Of a DNA stretch of 64,000 nucleotides, positions 36,541-48,189 are shown piece after piece. Source of the DNA: Paramarasmius palmivorus (lineage: Eukaryota > Basidiomycota > Agaricomycetes > Agaricales > Marasmiaceae). The notes beneath the pieces are model-generated. The model did no database searches, was not told the origin of the DNA, and saw only the letters and a list, made by a program, of their open reading frames with translations. Position numbers and translations under genes: made by a program. Position 1 is the stretch's first letter. The number at the start of each line of letters is the position of its first letter. The DNA is taken from NCBI GenBank assembly GCA_037176845.1, contig JAYKXP010000078.1, forward strand, positions 1 through 64,000, given 5' to 3'.

Positions 36541-38949
36541 CACTTCAGTCACCCCCCATACAGGACCTAATAGGTCCATCCCTTGAGGTGAGCAGTTGGG
36601 CCTCTTAGGTGGGTTTTTTAGTTGTGGTTACCTCAATAGGCAACTACCTCTACCTTAAGCCTGCAATAGGGTATTTTCCTGGAATTCAGCTAAATTGAGG
36701 TTTAGGCAGCTACCTATATAGTATAAAAGATTTCAAGCTATTGCCTGGGCTTTATTGGTAAATACCATATTTGTGTGACGTGACAGGGGGTGTCAGGGGT
36801 CCTGATTCTGAAAAATAGGCTATAAAATAGGCATTTATGCTCTGATATTGCTTTCAATTATTCTATTATTGATGCCTTTATCTTGTTTTAAGTGTTTATA
36901 AGACTTGGATAGTGTAAATCCTATATAATTGTGCCTATTTCTCATTAAATAGCATGCTCTCCAATATAGGCTATACAAATGTAAATGTGACATATAAAAT
37001 GCTATTGAGTATTGATATTAGACATAATAATCAGAGTAAAATAATATAAAACTCTAACCACAAAAAGCAGCACAGTATTTACTATTAGTAGCTTAAAATA
37101 TAGATGCTAACACTATAAAATTGTAATCTTATCAATTTGGTAAGTATTATAGGTAGCTATCTGTAAATTGAAAGCAGATATCTGATTCCATATAACTTAA
37201 GAATCTCTATCTATCATTTAAAAATAAGATAGGTAGCAACCTGTATCCTCTAGGCACTTGCTTTAATATAAATGGTGTCTACCATAGCTCATAGGTATAT
37301 ACCTTGAGTTAGTCTATACTATAGGTAATTACCTGAAAGTGATATAGGTAACAGGTAGTAACCTATATCTTTCAGGTATCTGCCCTAACATCAATGTATC
37401 TACCACAGATCTCAGGTAGTTGCCTCAGGCTCTTTTAGACTACAGGTAATTACCTCAAAGCTATATAAGTGACAGGTGTTTGCCTGAGATAGATATATAA
37501 AATAATACATATATTATTATACTTTCTATAATCCAAAACAGGCAAGGACCCAGAGGAATTCATGAATTATTTTTTTACATACTTTATGGTGCTTTTTTGG
37601 GCGCTTTTTTAACAGGAAAATAATTCCCACCCCTTCTGACATCATTTAAACATTATTTTAAAGTTATTTTAGAGTTTTTGAGCGCTTTTTGAGCGCTTTT
37701 TTTAATGGAAAATTATTCCCACCCCTTCTGACATCATTTGAGATCTTCTCCACTCCGCTTTTTTGGTCCCAAAATAGAAGGTGCTCTTACCTCACTATTT
37801 TCTACCTGGAATCAATGCATTGGGGGGCTATTGGGGCATGCTGGGGGGCTATAAAAATCACATTTTTGAGGGAATATGTTCTAATATGTTCTAAAAGCAT
37901 GCTACTGCAATTGGGGGGCAGGAGAATGCAAAAAAAGCGGTCCAAATATGGTAATTCAGGAAAATGGCATATTGGATCTTGGGCTACAGGGCAGATATTG
38001 ACATGGAGTAAGTTGGAGGACCTAGATACATTAAATACAAGGCTGGAGACACCAAATAGTACATAGATTAGTGGGATAATGGTGTTGAAATATCAAAAAT
38101 ACTGAAAATCTCCGAAATTGGGGGAATAAGATTACAGGATGGGATGTAATGCAGCTAGGGCTTAGATGTTGTGGAACAGAGATGATATATATGTCCCCTT
38201 GATGGGTTTACAATCCTGGAGAGCTGCCTATTTTTCCAGATTTATTACAGCTAAATTCGCTTTTTTTGGACATTGGTAATACTACACCACAGGGAATGAT
38301 TGGGATAGGCTAATTCTTGTTCATAACCCACTCTAGGGTATACAGATGATGAATATATACTTGCCCAAGCACTCCTGTATGTGCAACACCTTGTTCAATC
38401 CAATGTATTGTACAGTTATGTAACACAGGCAGTAATACATGAATAGCACCTCAGGGAAGCATCCCAGCACCAAGGAGAGTTGAGAATCGAGTTCAGGCAC
38501 TCAAAATACACTTTCCTACTATGGAAGTACATTTTTTGAATACATCTGTATGTTGCTACATAAAAAATCACATTTTTAGGGGTTTTTATGCACTGGAGCA
38601 TGGGGACTGCTCCTAAAATCACCAAAAGTGAATTAGAGACTGCTCACTATGCATAGAACAGGAATATCAATTGCCTCCATGAGTCCCATGACAGGAATCC
38701 TTATGCCAGATGCATCAATTCTTGCACAATTACAGAAAACATGTAATATTGATGTAGTATTACAGGGAGTGATCTGGGGGCTTGGGGAACCTCAAAATCG
38801 AATTCAGGGTGCAAAACCACTTAAGAAATGTCCTAGGGTTTAAAGGAATTCAGTTACTGTAGCTTGAGATATGTCCAAGTTATGTTTATAGGCTTATGTA
38901 TAAAGTACTTGCAATCAATCTTTAACTTGAATTGTCTGACCTTTTCATT
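36541..38949 (+). repeat. Left arm of palindrome 1 (2,409 bp)
   Basis: AT-rich relative to the flanks. It contains nine AGGTAGYTACCT-like 12-mers (36638-37484) and a direct repeat around TTCCCACCCCTTCTGACATC (about 37599-37648 and 37691-37739), then the core shared with element 2 (from about 37810). Confidence 0.85.
36638..37484. repeat. Cluster of nine 12-bp palindromes in the left arm
   Basis: Copies at about 36638 (AGGCAACTACCT), 36704 (AGGCAGCTACCT), 37151 (AGGTAGCTATCT), 37231 (AGGTAGCAACCT), 37323 and 37444 (AGGTAATTACCT), 37353 (AGGTAGTAACCT), 37414 (AGGTAGTTGCCT) and 37473 (AGGTGTTTGCCT). The mirror set lies at 40524-41370. Arrayed subterminal palindromes of this kind often bind a transposase; that is inference here. 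Confidence 0.7.
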
Positions 38950-39058
38950 AAGCATTCTGAGATCAACTAGACACCAAATTGTATTATATACTTCATATTC
39001 TAATGTCATAGAGTTGGTATTGCTAGTTCTAGGGTGGTCTAATGGGCTGGAAGACCTA
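38950..39058. other. Asymmetric 109-bp spacer of palindrome 1
   Basis: Begins AAGCATTCTGAGATCAACTA and ends TGGGCTGGAAGACCTA. It is not self-complementary. Element 2 has a spacer of the same length, orientation and nearly the same sequence at 44562-44670. Confidence 0.75.
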
Positions 39059-41467
39059 AATGAAAAGGTCAGACAATTCAAGTTAAAGATTGATTGCAAG
39101 TACTTTATACATAAGCCTATAAACATAACTTGGACATATCTCAAGCTACAGTAACTGAATTCCTTTAAACCCTAGGACATTTCTTAAGTGGTTTTGCACC
39201 CTGAATTCGATTTTGAGGTTCCCCAAGCCCCCAGATCACTCCCTGTAATACTACATCAATATTACATGTTTTCTGTAATTGTGCAAGAATTGATGCATCT
39301 GGCATAAGGATTCCTGTCATGGGACTCATGGAGGCAATTGATATTCCTGTTCTATGCATAGTGAGCAGTCTCTAATTCACTTTTGGTGATTTTAGGAGCA
39401 GTCCCCATGCTCCAGTGCATAAAAACCCCTAAAAATGTGATTTTTTATGTAGCAACATACAGATGTATTCAAAAAATGTACTTCCATAGTAGGAAAGTGT
39501 ATTTTGAGTGCCTGAACTCGATTCTCAACTCTCCTTGGTGCTGGGATGCTTCCCTGAGGTGCTATTCATGTATTACTGCCTGTGTTACATAACTGTACAA
39601 TACATTGGATTGAACAAGGTGTTGCACATACAGGAGTGCTTGGGCAAGTATATATTCATCATCTGTATACCCTAGAGTGGGTTATGAACAAGAATTAGCC
39701 TATCCCAATCATTCCCTGTGGTGTAGTATTACCAATGTCCAAAAAAAGCGAATTTAGCTGTAATAAATCTGGAAAAATAGGCAGCTCTCCAGGATTGTAA
39801 ACCCATCAAGGGGACATATATATCATCTCTGTTCCACAACATCTAAGCCCTAGCTGCATTACATCCCATCCTGTAATCTTATTCCCCCAATTTCGGAGAT
39901 TTTCAGTATTTTTGATATTTCAACACCATTATCCCACTAATCTATGTACTATTTGGTGTCTCCAGCCTTGTATTTAATGTATCTAGGTCCTCCAACTTAC
40001 TCCATGTCAATATCTGCCCTGTAGCCCAAGATCCAATATGCCATTTTCCTGAATTACCATATTTGGACCGCTTTTTTTGCATTCTCCTGCCCCCCAATTG
40101 CAGTAGCATGCTTTTAGAACATATTAGAACATATTCCCTCAAAAATGTGATTTTTATAGCCCCCCAGCATGCCCCAATAGCCCCCCAATGCATTGATTCC
40201 AGGTAGAAAATAGTGAGGTAAGAGCACCTTCTATTTTGGGACCAAAAAAGCGGAGTGGAGAAGATCTCAAATGATGTCAGAAGGGGTGGGAATAATTTTC
40301 CATTAAAAAAAGCGCTCAAAAAGCGCTCAAAAACTCTAAAATAACTTTAAAATAATGTTTAAATGATGTCAGAAGGGGTGGGAATTATTTTCCTGTTAAA
40401 AAAGCGCCCAAAAAAGCACCATAAAGTATGTAAAAAAATAATTCATGAATTCCTCTGGGTCCTTGCCTGTTTTGGATTATAGAAAGTATAATAATATATG
40501 TATTATTTTATATATCTATCTCAGGCAAACACCTGTCACTTATATAGCTTTGAGGTAATTACCTGTAGTCTAAAAGAGCCTGAGGCAACTACCTGAGATC
40601 TGTGGTAGATACATTGATGTTAGGGCAGATACCTGAAAGATATAGGTTACTACCTGTTACCTATATCACTTTCAGGTAATTACCTATAGTATAGACTAAC
40701 TCAAGGTATATACCTATGAGCTATGGTAGACACCATTTATATTAAAGCAAGTGCCTAGAGGATACAGGTTGCTACCTATCTTATTTTTAAATGATAGATA
40801 GAGATTCTTAAGTTATATGGAATCAGATATCTGCTTTCAATTTACAGATAGCTACCTATAATACTTACCAAATTGATAAGATTACAATTTTATAGTGTTA
40901 GCATCTATATTTTAAGCTACTAATAGTAAATACTGTGCTGCTTTTTGTGGTTAGAGTTTTATATTATTTTACTCTGATTATTATGTCTAATATCAATACT
41001 CAATAGCATTTTATATGTCACATTTACATTTGTATAGCCTATATTGGAGAGCATGCTATTTAATGAGAAATAGGCACAATTATATAGGATTTACACTATC
41101 CAAGTCTTATAAACACTTAAAACAAGATAAAGGCATCAATAATAGAATAATTGAAAGCAATATCAGAGCATAAATGCCTATTTTATAGCCTATTTTTCAG
41201 AATCAGGACCCCTGACACCCCCTGTCACGTCACACAAATATGGTATTTACCAATAAAGCCCAGGCAATAGCTTGAAATCTTTTATACTATATAGGTAGCT
41301 GCCTAAACCTCAATTTAGCTGAATTCCAGGAAAATACCCTATTGCAGGCTTAAGGTAGAGGTAGTTGCCTATTGAGGTAACCACAACTAAAAAACCCACC
41401 TAAGAGGCCCAACTGCTCACCTCAAGGGATGGACCTATTAGGTCCTGTATGGGGGGTGACTGAAGTG
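39059..41467 (-). repeat. Right arm of palindrome 1 (2,409 bp)
   Basis: Reverse complement of 36541-38949, with the mirrored 12-mer cluster at 40524-41370. Confidence 0.85.
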
Positions 41468-41474
41468 ACTTTAC
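41468..41474. repeat. 7-bp target-site duplication, right (ACTTTAC)
   Basis: Second copy of ACTTTAC directly after the right terminus (GACTGAAGTG). Confidence 0.75.
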
Positions 41475-41599
41475 AAGGGTAATTCTGGTCTTTTGGTGAC
41501 TACAGGAGATGCACAATGATTTCTGAGATTTTTCGGAATTATTCGATTTTCTCCCAGCATTTTTGACGTGCGTCGCAAGCATTTCACAAACCGCTGTAG
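41469..41599. repeat. Inverted duplicate, right copy (frameshifted signal-peptide ORF)
   Basis: Reverse-complement counterpart of 35266-35385. On the plus strand the block reads like the upstream region and start of the 68-aa ORF, but the segment before TTTTTGACGTGC is one base longer, shifting the frame. Confidence 0.55.
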
Positions 41600-42825
41600 A
41601 ATCGTAGATGGCACTGTTGAAATCAGTGGAGGTGAGCGAAGACTATGGAGGAAGCGCGTCAGCTAAAAAAAAACATCATTAGTGTAGACTGGATTGCACC
41701 TCTTAGATCTTTCAACAGGCGATAGGCATGGTCAGGAATGGTGAGAGGGTAAGGAAATTGCAGAGAATCGCGTCGGATGGAAGGTGGTGGTTAGGCCGAA
41801 CGCCGGCCAGAATGTTTTCCTCAGACGCGTGGCGACAGCACTTCTCGATAGTGAACCATCACCACCGTCCTTTTTGATAGCCTCGCAGCCTCTTCCGTCT
41901 ATTAAAAATAAAACTCGAAGATTGGACCCGTCTCTAGAAGAAAACGAGAAGTTTTAGTCGCAGTCAGTTCGTGCTCACCTTCTATGGGGATTATACTCAT
42001 CTATAATACGGATGTAGGCATCAAGAGCCGAAATTGAAGCTTCTACTCTTCTGAAGACAGAAATTCTCAACTAAAGTACGTCTCTTCTTTCTCGTACTTA
42101 AAACACAGCTACATCTCTTCTTCCTTGCCCTAGTCATCAAAGACGACACGTAACCTGTGTACTTCAGGACTTCCAGAACAATACCATATGCATTCCTCAT
42201 CATGCATGATGTGCTGGATATGGGCTTACAAGTCGCGGGGATAATGGTGAGTGGTCAAGTCTTATCCACGTCTTGTCACTCACATTCTCATCTTACGGAG
42301 AAAGTCTTTCCAACGTCGTCACCCTAAGAACGCCATACAAAGAACGAAACGTATGAGTGTTGAAATCTCTCAGATGCCCAACTTCAGAGTACTTAGCCCA
42401 CTGGACTTCGACTCTGTAAGTGGTCACTAGAGTATTCGGCGTGTCACTCAAAAGACACAGGTAAGAGCTCACTTAAAGCCCGATTCAAGGTCACTAATAC
42501 ATATTAGTGGTTTTCCTGCATTCTCTTGGTCGCCGTAGTGTCGCCTCAAGAGTATACACCGCACCGGGTTTCCAGATCAGAGGACTACCTTTAGATGCGA
42601 TGGAACAATCTCAAACCCCAAGGTATTATCTCCGATATCTGATATCCTTAGGTTGGTACTGACAAGCGCATCCTCGAACAAAACAGATGAATGTTCATTT
42701 CGGGCATCCAGCGCGAAGATACCGAGTGCGGGCGTGAAGGATTTCTAGTCCCAGGCAACAAATACAACTATACGACGTTCGCAAAACCCCATATCACGAA
42801 AAGACAGGAAGAGAGAAGATAAAAG
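41600..42825. other. Region between element 1 and the 95-aa gene, no supported gene
   Basis: Short ORFs only, for example minus strand 42203-42021. Nothing recognised. Confidence 0.35.
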
Positions 42826-43165
42826 ATGGAAAATATGCTTTTGTCGATAAATGCCAAACCTAGGGCAACTTGGTCGGTTCAGAGCATCAAACGCAACCTA
42901 GAAACTCTAGGTAAGTTCATTCCACGTACCTTGAGACTGTTTTCATGACCTTGGGTGTACAGGATACCATTCGAGTAGGACAATGGATACGGCTCATTAT
43001 TCCAATCTCTCCGGCGCGAGGAACCAGAGATTAGAGGACGTCAACCACTCTGTGGGGGGGGGGGCCGAACAAGATTCCGGTAGCAAGGAGATGACTCTCG
43101 CAAACCCTAGGATGTCGGAAAGGCGGGGAAAGTTCAAGAGGATGCACCTGTGGGGTCTTGCCTGA
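42826..43165 (+). CDS. Hypothetical protein, probably truncated by element 2 (95 aa, 2 exons)
   Basis: Exons are 42826-42910 and 42963-43165; the 52-nt intron has donor GTAAGTTCAT and acceptor GTGTACAG and keeps the frame. The protein starts MENMLLSINAKPRATWSVQS, is polar and basic, and ends RGKFKRMHLWGLA. No family is recognised. The stop codon lies at the very border of palindromic element 2, so the original C terminus has probably been replaced. Eleven consecutive G residues at 43054-43064 fall inside exon 2 and could hide a sequencing indel. Confidence 0.35.
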
Positions 43166-43176
43166 TACATCAAGGC

Positions 43177-45747
43177 ATGGCAATTACCAGTTGAATGTGA
43201 TACATCAGGGATGGCAATTACCAGTGTCCATATATGGCAAGTCCACTTAAATAATTCATGTTAAAATACATAAACACTTAAGAGGATTGAACATCTGACC
43301 TTAGATTAACCAAGTCAGATTACGGCTTTACTCAGATGTGATATCCAACTGGGCCATAGTGCTGTTATATAGACAGCAATAACACTTAGATATATAGCCT
43401 CAATATTTGAGTCTTAAATGATATAAAAGCTATTTCTAACAGCATTGGGGGATGCTGGAAGGCTATAGAAATATAGTCCCTGAGGGAATATGTTCTAATA
43501 TGCTTTCAAAGAATGCCCCTGCAATTGGGAGACAGGAGAATGCAAAAAAAGCAGTCCAAATATGGTAATTCAGGAAAATGGCCTATTGGATCTTGGGCTA
43601 CAGGCCAGATATTGACATGGGGTAAGTTGGAGGACCTAGATACATTAAATACAAGCCTGGGGACACCAAATGGTACATAGATTCGTGGGATAATGGTGCT
43701 TAAATATCAAAAATACTGAAAATCTCCAAAATTAGGGGAATAAAATTACAGGATATCATGTAATGTAGCTAGGGCTTAGATATTGTGGATGAGGGATGAT
43801 ATATATTTCCCCTAGATGGATTTACAATTCTGGAGGGCTGCCTATTTTTCCAGATTTATTACAGCTAAATTCACTTTTTTGGACATTAGTAATACTATAC
43901 CACAGGAAATGATTGGGATGGGCTAATTCTTGTTTACAACCCACTCTAGGGTGTATAAATGACAAATATATACTTGGCCAAGCCATCCTGTATGTGCAAC
44001 ACCTTGTTCCATCCAATGTATTATATATGTATGTAATACACCCAGAAATTCTTGAATAGCACCTCAGGGAAGCATCCCAGCACCAAGAGGGTATCAAAAT
44101 CAAATTCAGGCACCCAAATTACACTTTCCTACTATTAAAGCACATTTTTTGAGTACATATGTATGTTGCTACATAAAAAGTTGCATTCTTAGGGTTTTTT
44201 TGTACTCAAGCATGGGGATTGCTCCTAAAATCACCAAAAATGAATGAGAGACCATTCACTATGCATAGAACAGGAATATCAATTGCCTCCATAAATCTCA
44301 TGATAGGAATCCTTATGCCAGATGCATCAATTCTTGCACAATTATAGAAAACATGTAATATGAATGTAGTATTGCAGGAATTGATCTGGGGGCTTAGAGA
44401 ACCTCAAAATTGGATTCAGGATGGAAGAATAGTTAAGAAGCAATTTAGGGCTGAAAGGAATCCATTTAATGTACCTTGAGATATGTCAAAGTTGAGGTTA
44501 TAGGCATGTGTGTAAAGTACTTGCAATCAATCTTTGACTTGAATTGTCTGACCTTTTCATTAAGCATTCTGAGACCAACTAGACACCAAATAGTATTATA
44601 TACATCATATTCTAATGTCATAGAGTTGGTATTACTAGTTCTAGAGTGGTCTAATGGTCTGGAAGACCTAAATGAAAAGGTCAGACAATTCAAGTCAAAG
44701 ATTAGTTGCAAGCATAAGCCTATAAACTTAACTTTGACATATCTCAAGCTACAGTAATTGGATTCCTTTCAAACCTTGATTTTTTCTTAAGTGGTCTTTC
44801 ACCCTGAATTCAATTTTGAGGTTCCCAAAGTTTATAGATCACTCTCTGTAATACTACATTCACATTACATGTTTTCTGTAATTGTGCAAGGATTAATGCA
44901 TCTGGCATAAGAATTCCTGTCATGGGATTCATAGAGGCAATTGATATTCCTATTTTATGCATATTGAACAGTCTCTGATGTACTTTTGGGGATTTTAGGA
45001 GCAATCCCCATGCTTCAGTATAAAAAAAACCCTCTAAAATCCAACAAAAGCGAATTGAGCTGTAATAAATCTGGAAAAATAGGCAGCCCTTCAGGGCTGT
45101 AAATCCATGAAGGGGACATATATATCATCTGTCATCCACAATATCTAAGCCCCAGCTGCACTACATCCCATCCTGTATTTTTATTCCCTCAATTTCGGAG
45201 ATTTTCAGTATTTTTGATATTTAAGCACCATTATCCCACGAATCTATGTACCATTTGGTGTCCCCAGGCTTGTATTTAATGTATCTAGGTCCTCCAACTT
45301 ACCCCATGTCAATATCTGGCCTGTAGCCCAAGATCCAATAGGCCATTTTCCTGAATTACCATATTTGGACTGCTTTTTTTGCATTCTCCTGTCTCCCAAT
45401 TGCAGGGGCATTCTTTGAAAGCATATTAGAACATATTCCCTCAGGGACTATATTTCTATAGCCTTCCAGCATCCCCCAATGCTGTTAGAAATAGCTTTTA
45501 TATCATTTAAGACTCAAATATTGAGGCTATATATCTAAGTGTTATTGCTGTCTATATAACAGCACTATGGCCCAGTTGGATATCACATCTGAGTAAAGCC
45601 GTAATCTGACTTGGTTAATCTAAGGTCAGATGTTCAATCCTCTTAAGTGTTTATGTATTTTAACATGAATTATTTAAGTGGACTTGCCATATATGGACAC
45701 TGGTAATTGCCATCCCTGATGTATCACATTCAACTGGTAATTGCCAT
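43177..45747. mobile_element. Foldback element 2: older, diverged palindromic relative of element 1
   Basis: The outer ends ATGGCAATTACCAGTTGAATG (43177) and its complement (to 45747) are inverted repeats, and the arms run inward to a 109-bp spacer. Outer ~260 bp per arm are unlike element 1, but the inner part (from about 43440 and to about 45490) is clearly the same core. The right arm lacks about 300 bp present in the left (junction near 45030), and many substitutions separate the arms. Direct repeats of TGATACATCAGGGATGGCAATT-like sequence at the border blur the exact end, and no clean target duplication was found. Confidence 0.7.
44562..44670. other. Asymmetric 109-bp spacer of element 2
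   Basis: Begins AAGCATTCTGAGACCAACTA. Same length and orientation as the spacer of element 1, with a few substitutions. Confidence 0.7.
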
Positions 45748-45891
45748 AGTCTGATGCATACTTGAAGTCTCCATGGCTGGAGGATGCAGCCTCTTTATTG
45801 AGAACCACAGGGGCTGGTGTATCCGAAAGCGTCATGGTGAGCTCATATTGTGAGTCTTGAGGCTGTCATTTTGACATTGATTATATAGAGC

Positions 45892-46291
45892 ATGGTTCAA
45901 TCACATATTCAGTTCTATGGGTTCAGTAGTCGCCTTCATCATTCCTACAGCTGGGCGAAGCTTCGAGTCCTATCAAACAGAATAGGGGTACAGGATGATT
46001 GGTTAGACCGTGTTATGGAAAAGGTGTTTAGGCGAAGCAAGGGCCACTCTCTGCGACGATCCCTCACTGGTAAGGGTACTCAACTTGACTCTGACGTGCC
46101 TAGCTGATATCTCAGGCTTCTTAGCTTCTAAACCTTGCGTTTACCTTGGTATGCTTCTTGGTGTGGGTGTACGCGCTTGGTTGTACACGAGAGTCGACAT
46201 GACACTCAGCAATTCTAGTCATTCGAACTTTCAAAGGACTAGGCATCTTCGAGATCTGGCTAGACAAAGGTATGCGTATATTCGGCCGTAG
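45892..46291 (+). CDS. Hypothetical protein (117 aa, 2 exons)
   Basis: Exons are 45892-46069 and 46116-46291, separated by a 46-nt intron (donor GTAAGGGTAC, acceptor ATATCTCAG) that joins in frame. The protein is rich in Ser and Arg, with a hydrophobic stretch CVYLGMLLGVGV and ends RQRYAYIRP. No family is recognised. The gene may have upstream exons, since an ATG-led open piece at 45771-45834 ends in a GTGAGC donor, though it does not join in the right frame. It lies directly right of element 2, so a 5' part may have been lost to that insertion. Confidence 0.35.
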
Positions 46292-47611
46292 CATTGAATA
46301 GACGAGATTCTGATGAGAAATTAAACACCAGTTACAAGCCTTGAAGGTCTTTCGGCAGTCAAGGTGTATGTTGGCATGCAACAGAAACGATGAGTAAGTC
46401 AAGAGCCAGTGCCAGCCGACCCCGCCCAAGTTATACTTACGGTGACGGCTTGCTCACCGACCACGACCTCCATTTACAACCTAATGTGGAGGGTAGAACG
46501 CAAACTAGGTAAATAGATGTCACCCTTGCATCTGACTGATGAAACTGACAAACATTCCCCAGTTCACTATCATCTCTTCCTCCGGATCCAATCTTTTGTC
46601 CAGCTCGAGTGACTTCCTTCAAGCCCCGGTCTCCGCAAACTCATAAACAGAATGCGCTATCAGTTTTCCGAATCCAGCCTGACATTCAGAACATTTCCCG
46701 TCATTTCCATCCCCTCGGCCAAAGATTAGTGCCGACATCACGACCTCATCAGCACCTGGTCCCTTTCTTCCTCGTGTAGGGCGGACTGTTCTTGTTGATG
46801 AACTAGGTGTGAAAGTGTTGAGTCAGTTTTGCGTCGACGAGACTCGTGAGCTATACATACTGTATCCTATGATATGGAGTTATAAACCTGTATCAATATT
46901 CCAAAAGAAGATGAGGTAATCAGAGAGCATAAGAAAGCAAGAGTTGTCATTGGAGGTGGTACAGGTCAAGGTGTTTCAGCGATAACTCCGACGCGGCTCT
47001 TCCTTTCTGACCACCAGGCACGCGCTCTTTTGGTCTGTCTATCATGGTCCCAGCTTAAGTTTTTCTGAATATTCTTGTTTCTAGAGATCTCAGCGGCATC
47101 ATGCTTCAAGCAAGAGTAGTACACAGCCGGAATGACACGCTCTCCCAACACCCAACTGTACAAGCCGCCGATTCTTAGTACACCTTACGTGTCCGATGAG
47201 GCTGTCTAACTACATTCGACGCGTTCCTCTGCCATCTCATTTCTCCCTCAACCTTGACTTCCTTACTAGTTTCCTGTCTTCTGATCAATGAATTAAAGGA
47301 TGTCCGTTGGTCCATAACACACCCTGAGACAAAGCTGAGCCTCAGTACGCAAAATTCACCCCCAGAATATAACCCTCGTAGGGCCGGTTCTGGCAAAGCC
47401 CGCTACCCCCGGCCCTACTCGGATAGCACACGAGAAGGAGGAGCGACAGAAACCGACATTTTATTGGTACAGTATAGTCCAAACACAGTAACACCAATAC
47501 ACACGGGATACTGTACCCAAAGTCGCGGATGTTTGAACTACAAGAAAGTACCCGAAACCTAAGCCATCCCTACAACCAGTAATAATCATGCGAATGCAGT
47601 GTGCGTGCCTG
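46292..47611. other. Region with no supported gene
   Basis: Short overlapping ORFs on both strands (for example minus 46429-46121, plus 47254-47562). No splice model convinced me. Confidence 0.35.
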
Positions 47612-48189
47612 TCAATCCTCTACGAGGAGTTCGCCACCTTTGAAAGGGGCAGAGAGATACTTGATGAGGAGAGGATGATCCGGACGATCTCCCAAGAACG
47701 GGATCGCGTTTTCGCCACAATATTTCAAAGCGGCCGCAAGGAAGACGTCTTTTTTCGTTGGGAAAACACCACAGGTGACGTTGTAAATCGCAAATTTGTG
47801 TACATCCCAACCTCTGATTTTCTCTACCACGTAAAGGACGACCGCGTCTACCCATTCGTCGCATAAGGATAAGCTTGCTCTGATGACGGCGAGACGATCA
47901 AGATCGTTCAGCCAAGGCGAGTGGTTCAGCAGGAAGTCTTCTGTGTACGGCCTCAATTCGTCGAGGATGACCGATTCGTCGAGTAAGTCCTTGAATTTTC
48001 CGAACGCGCCTTGCACTAACACCAAGTCAGAGAGTGTGTCGGTGGGGTGCAAACTACGTACTGTCGTTATCACGCTTCACATACAGTGGAGGATAATAAT
48101 CCGGGTCTCTCGTGACATGGAATGGTCTATCGAGGCTATTAGTGGCGTCTACTGGGAGTGAAAATCACTTACAAGTTTTCGAAATGCAT
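47612..48189 (-). CDS. Hypothetical protein (169 aa, 3 exons)
   Basis: Model: exons 48189-48173, 48135-48085 and 48053-47612. Donors are GTAAGTGATT and GTATGTGAAG; acceptors TAATAG and ACGTAG. The second intron would be only 31 nt, which is very short, so the 5' end is uncertain; the last exon (from about 48050) is the firm part. It reads as a helical, soluble protein with motifs HPTDTLSDLVLVQGAFGKF and PWLNDLDRLAVIRASLSLC. No family is recognised. Confidence 0.4.

Larger units (their letters stand above)
36541..41467. mobile_element. Foldback element 1: 4.93-kb palindromic transposon-like element
   Basis: The two halves mirror about position 39004. Every paired landmark I compared sums to 78,008 (for example an ORF at 37689-38066 on + and 39942-40319 on - encode the same 125 aa), so the arms agree without indels. 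Arms are 2,409 bp and the spacer 109 bp. The termini read CACTTCAGTCACCCCCC and a 7-bp direct repeat, ACTTTAC, flanks the whole. I recognise no transposase; arm ORFs (60-125 aa) resemble no family I know. It is best described as a non-autonomous foldback element moved in trans. The superfamily is unclear: the CACT start and subterminal motif arrays recall CACTA elements, but a 7-bp duplication does not fit them. Confidence 0.8.

Noticed and set aside
37689..38066. 125-aa ORF in the palindrome arm (mirrored at 39942-40319) as a real gene or transposase
   Set aside because: It has no recognisable domain and low-complexity composition, and the related region in element 2 does not keep the frame. 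More likely chance coding in a non-coding arm.
38854..39154. Paired 96-aa ORFs across the palindrome centre
   Set aside because: They are a by-product of the inverted arms reading into the spacer from both sides; similar ORFs recur in element 2 for the same reason.
36541..41467. Palindrome as a sequencing or assembly hairpin artefact
   Set aside because: The outer flanks are unrelated to each other, a 7-bp direct repeat abuts both ends, the spacer is asymmetric, and a diverged relative exists nearby. Long reads would still be the final test.
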